A stretch of 6,664 nucleotides of DNA from Streptosporangiaceae bacterium (GTDB lineage: Bacteria; Actinomycetota; Actinomycetes; Streptosporangiales; Streptosporangiaceae): NCBI GenBank assembly GCA_030038715.1, contig JASHSO010000188.1, positions 1 through 6,664 of the forward strand, in the 5' to 3' direction. Each line of letters opens with the position of its first letter. The stretch's first letter is position 1. This document shows, piece by piece, positions 5,504 to 6,664 of the stretch. The notes under the pieces are model-generated. The model was not told the origin of the DNA. It saw only the letters and a list, made by a program, of their open reading frames with translations, and did no database searches. Both the position numbers and the translations under genes were made by a program.

Positions 5504-6664
5504 CTAGCCGACCTTCACCCCTGTGTAGATCCCCCAGCCGAGCGGGTTTAGGGCGTAGCCCGACACCTTCGGGCTGACAACGGAAAGTATGGGCGTCCGC
5601 ATGACGACCATCACCGGCAGCTGCTGGACCAGGATGTTCTGCAGCTTCTGATAGATCGCCGCGCGGCTGGCCTGCGCGGTGGTCGAGTCGCCCTGAGCCA
5701 TGAGGTTGAAGAACTGCGGGTCATGGAAGTCCTTTCGGTGCCCGTCCATGATGATCGTGAAGAACGAATCCGGGTCCGCGCTGGCATTGAAGGTGTTCCA
5801 CGTCATGTCGTAATCGACGTCGGTGTACTCGGTCAACCAGGTCGAGAGCGGAAGCACATCAACCTTCAGCGTCACGCCGATCTGGGCCAAGGAGGCCTGC
5901 CAGACTCGACCGAGCTGCTGGGCGTCCGGGTACCCGGTCGGCATGATGATCGTCAGACTGAGGTGCGAGTCGCCTGCCTGGGCCAGGAGCGCTTTGGCCT
6001 TGCTGAGGTTGTAGGGGTATCCAGCCTCGTTCTCGTATGCGAACGAGCTTGGTGGGATCGGGGTCCAGGTCAAGGTCGCCCGGTCGTTGTAGGCAATCTT
6101 GTTGACTGCCGCCTTGTCAAGCGCGTAAGCCAGAGCGCGCCTGACCAGAGGGTTGTGCAGTTTCCCTGAGGAGTTGAACTCGATCAGCTCGAGCGCGTTC
6201 GAGGTGGCAGGCGCGACTACCCTGGCCTGGGCCGGGTTGAGTTGCGCAACCGCGCTTGTCGGTACGCTCGCGACAATGTCGACGTCGCCCGCCTCCAGGT
6301 CGGATAGCGCCACACTCGTGTCGGCGACAGGCTTGAAGATCAGGGTCTGGTACGAAGGCTTGGCGCCGAAATAGGAGTTATTCCTGGTCAGGACAATCTT
6401 GCTATTCGGAGTCCAAGAGACGAACTTGTATGGGCCCGTGCCTACCGGCGTCTTGCTGGCTGTCGAGAACGTCTTCGGTGCAACCATCGCGATCCGGGCC
6501 AGTCCATCGAGGAAGGCTGCGTAAGGCGCCTTTAGCTTGATCACTAGCTTGTAGGGCGAAGGCGCGGAGTAGCTGGTGACGCCGAGCAGAGGCGTGTCGT
6601 GGATACTCTTGTCGGCCACCGCCTCTTTGAGCGACGCAATGGCAGCCGCAGCGTTGAACGGCTC
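5504..6664 (-). CDS. Extracellular solute-binding protein, family 5 (SBP_bac_5), N-terminus cut by the window edge
   Basis: This is the ligand-capturing subunit of the importer, acting outside the cytoplasmic membrane. The frame is open from the right edge and gives the last 386 residues of a protein family usually about 500-550 long. The signal peptide, any lipobox and the first part of the fold lie outside the window, and the GTG at 6619 is an internal Val rather than the start. Family marks, counted from the window edge, are PFNAAAAIASLK (2-13), PVGTGPYKF (73-81) followed by a WTPNSKIVLTRN strand, ALAYALDKAAV (177-187), LSKAKALLAQAG (220-231), and DPDSFF (297-302). The tail VSGYALNPLGWGIYTGVKVG is typical. 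Peptides are the commonest ligands, but family members also bind nickel complexes, sugars, opines and other compounds, so the substrate stays open. It is the first visible gene of the operon. Confidence 0.95.
   Translation of the reverse strand, partial: EPFNAAAAIASLKEAVADKSIHDTPLLGVTSYSAPSPYKLVIKLKAPYAAFLDGLARIAMVAPKTFSTASKTPVGTGPYKFVSWTPNSKIVLTRNNSYFGAKPSYQTLIFKPVADTSVALSDLEAGDVDIVASVPTSAVAQLNPAQARVVAPATSNALELIEFNSSGKLHNPLVRRALAYALDKAAVNKIAYNDRATLTWTPIPPSSFAYENEAGYPYNLSKAKALLAQAGDSHLSLTIIMPTGYPDAQQLGRVWQASLAQIGVTLKVDVLPLSTWLTEYTDVDYDMTWNTFNASADPDSFFTIIMDGHRKDFHDPQFFNLMAQGDSTTAQASRAAIYQKLQNILVQQLPVMVVMRTPILSVVSPKVSGYALNPLGWGIYTGVKVG

Noticed and set aside
1..6664. Mobile element, CRISPR array, tRNA or phage genes
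   Set aside because: No spaced direct repeats, terminal inverted repeats, transposase motifs or clover-leaf sequences were seen; the window is filled by six metabolic and transport genes.

Overview
The window looks like bacterial chromosomal DNA, fairly GC-rich by eye (about 60%, not computed). It is tightly packed with genes, all read on the minus strand. The overall style (GTG start candidates, Ala/Val/Leu-rich permeases, two separate DppD/DppF-type ATPases) suggests a high-GC bacterium, perhaps an actinobacterium. That placement is an inference; nothing here identifies a genus.

Read in the direction of transcription (right to left), the window holds five consecutive genes of one peptide/nickel-family (DppABCDF/OppABCDF type) ABC importer. 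They are a family 5 solute-binding protein whose N-terminus is cut by the right edge (5504-6664), a DppB-like permease (4532-5503), a DppC-like permease (3696-4535), a DppF-like ATPase (2608-3687) and a DppD-like ATPase (1541-2611). The junctions are an abutting TAG/ATG, an ATGA overlap, an 8-nt gap and a second ATGA overlap, so this is almost certainly one polycistronic, translationally coupled unit. The binding protein captures a ligand outside the membrane, the two permeases form the channel, and the two ATPases drive import. The ligand cannot be read from the sequence.

After a 189-bp spacer (1352-1540) comes an NAD(P)-dependent aldehyde dehydrogenase on the same strand (1-1351). It is complete at its N-terminus and cut by the left edge after 450 codons. 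All principal ALDH catalytic residues are present. Its position suggests that it oxidises an aldehyde derived from the imported compound, but this is only a linkage argument.

No tRNA, rRNA, CRISPR array, insertion sequence, phage gene or convincing rho-independent terminator was seen. The operon promoter lies beyond the right edge. The region is mostly ordinary. The points worth a second look are the F-before-D order of the ATPases, a four-cysteine C-terminal motif in both of them, the linked aldehyde dehydrogenase, and two small dyads in the spacer before it.
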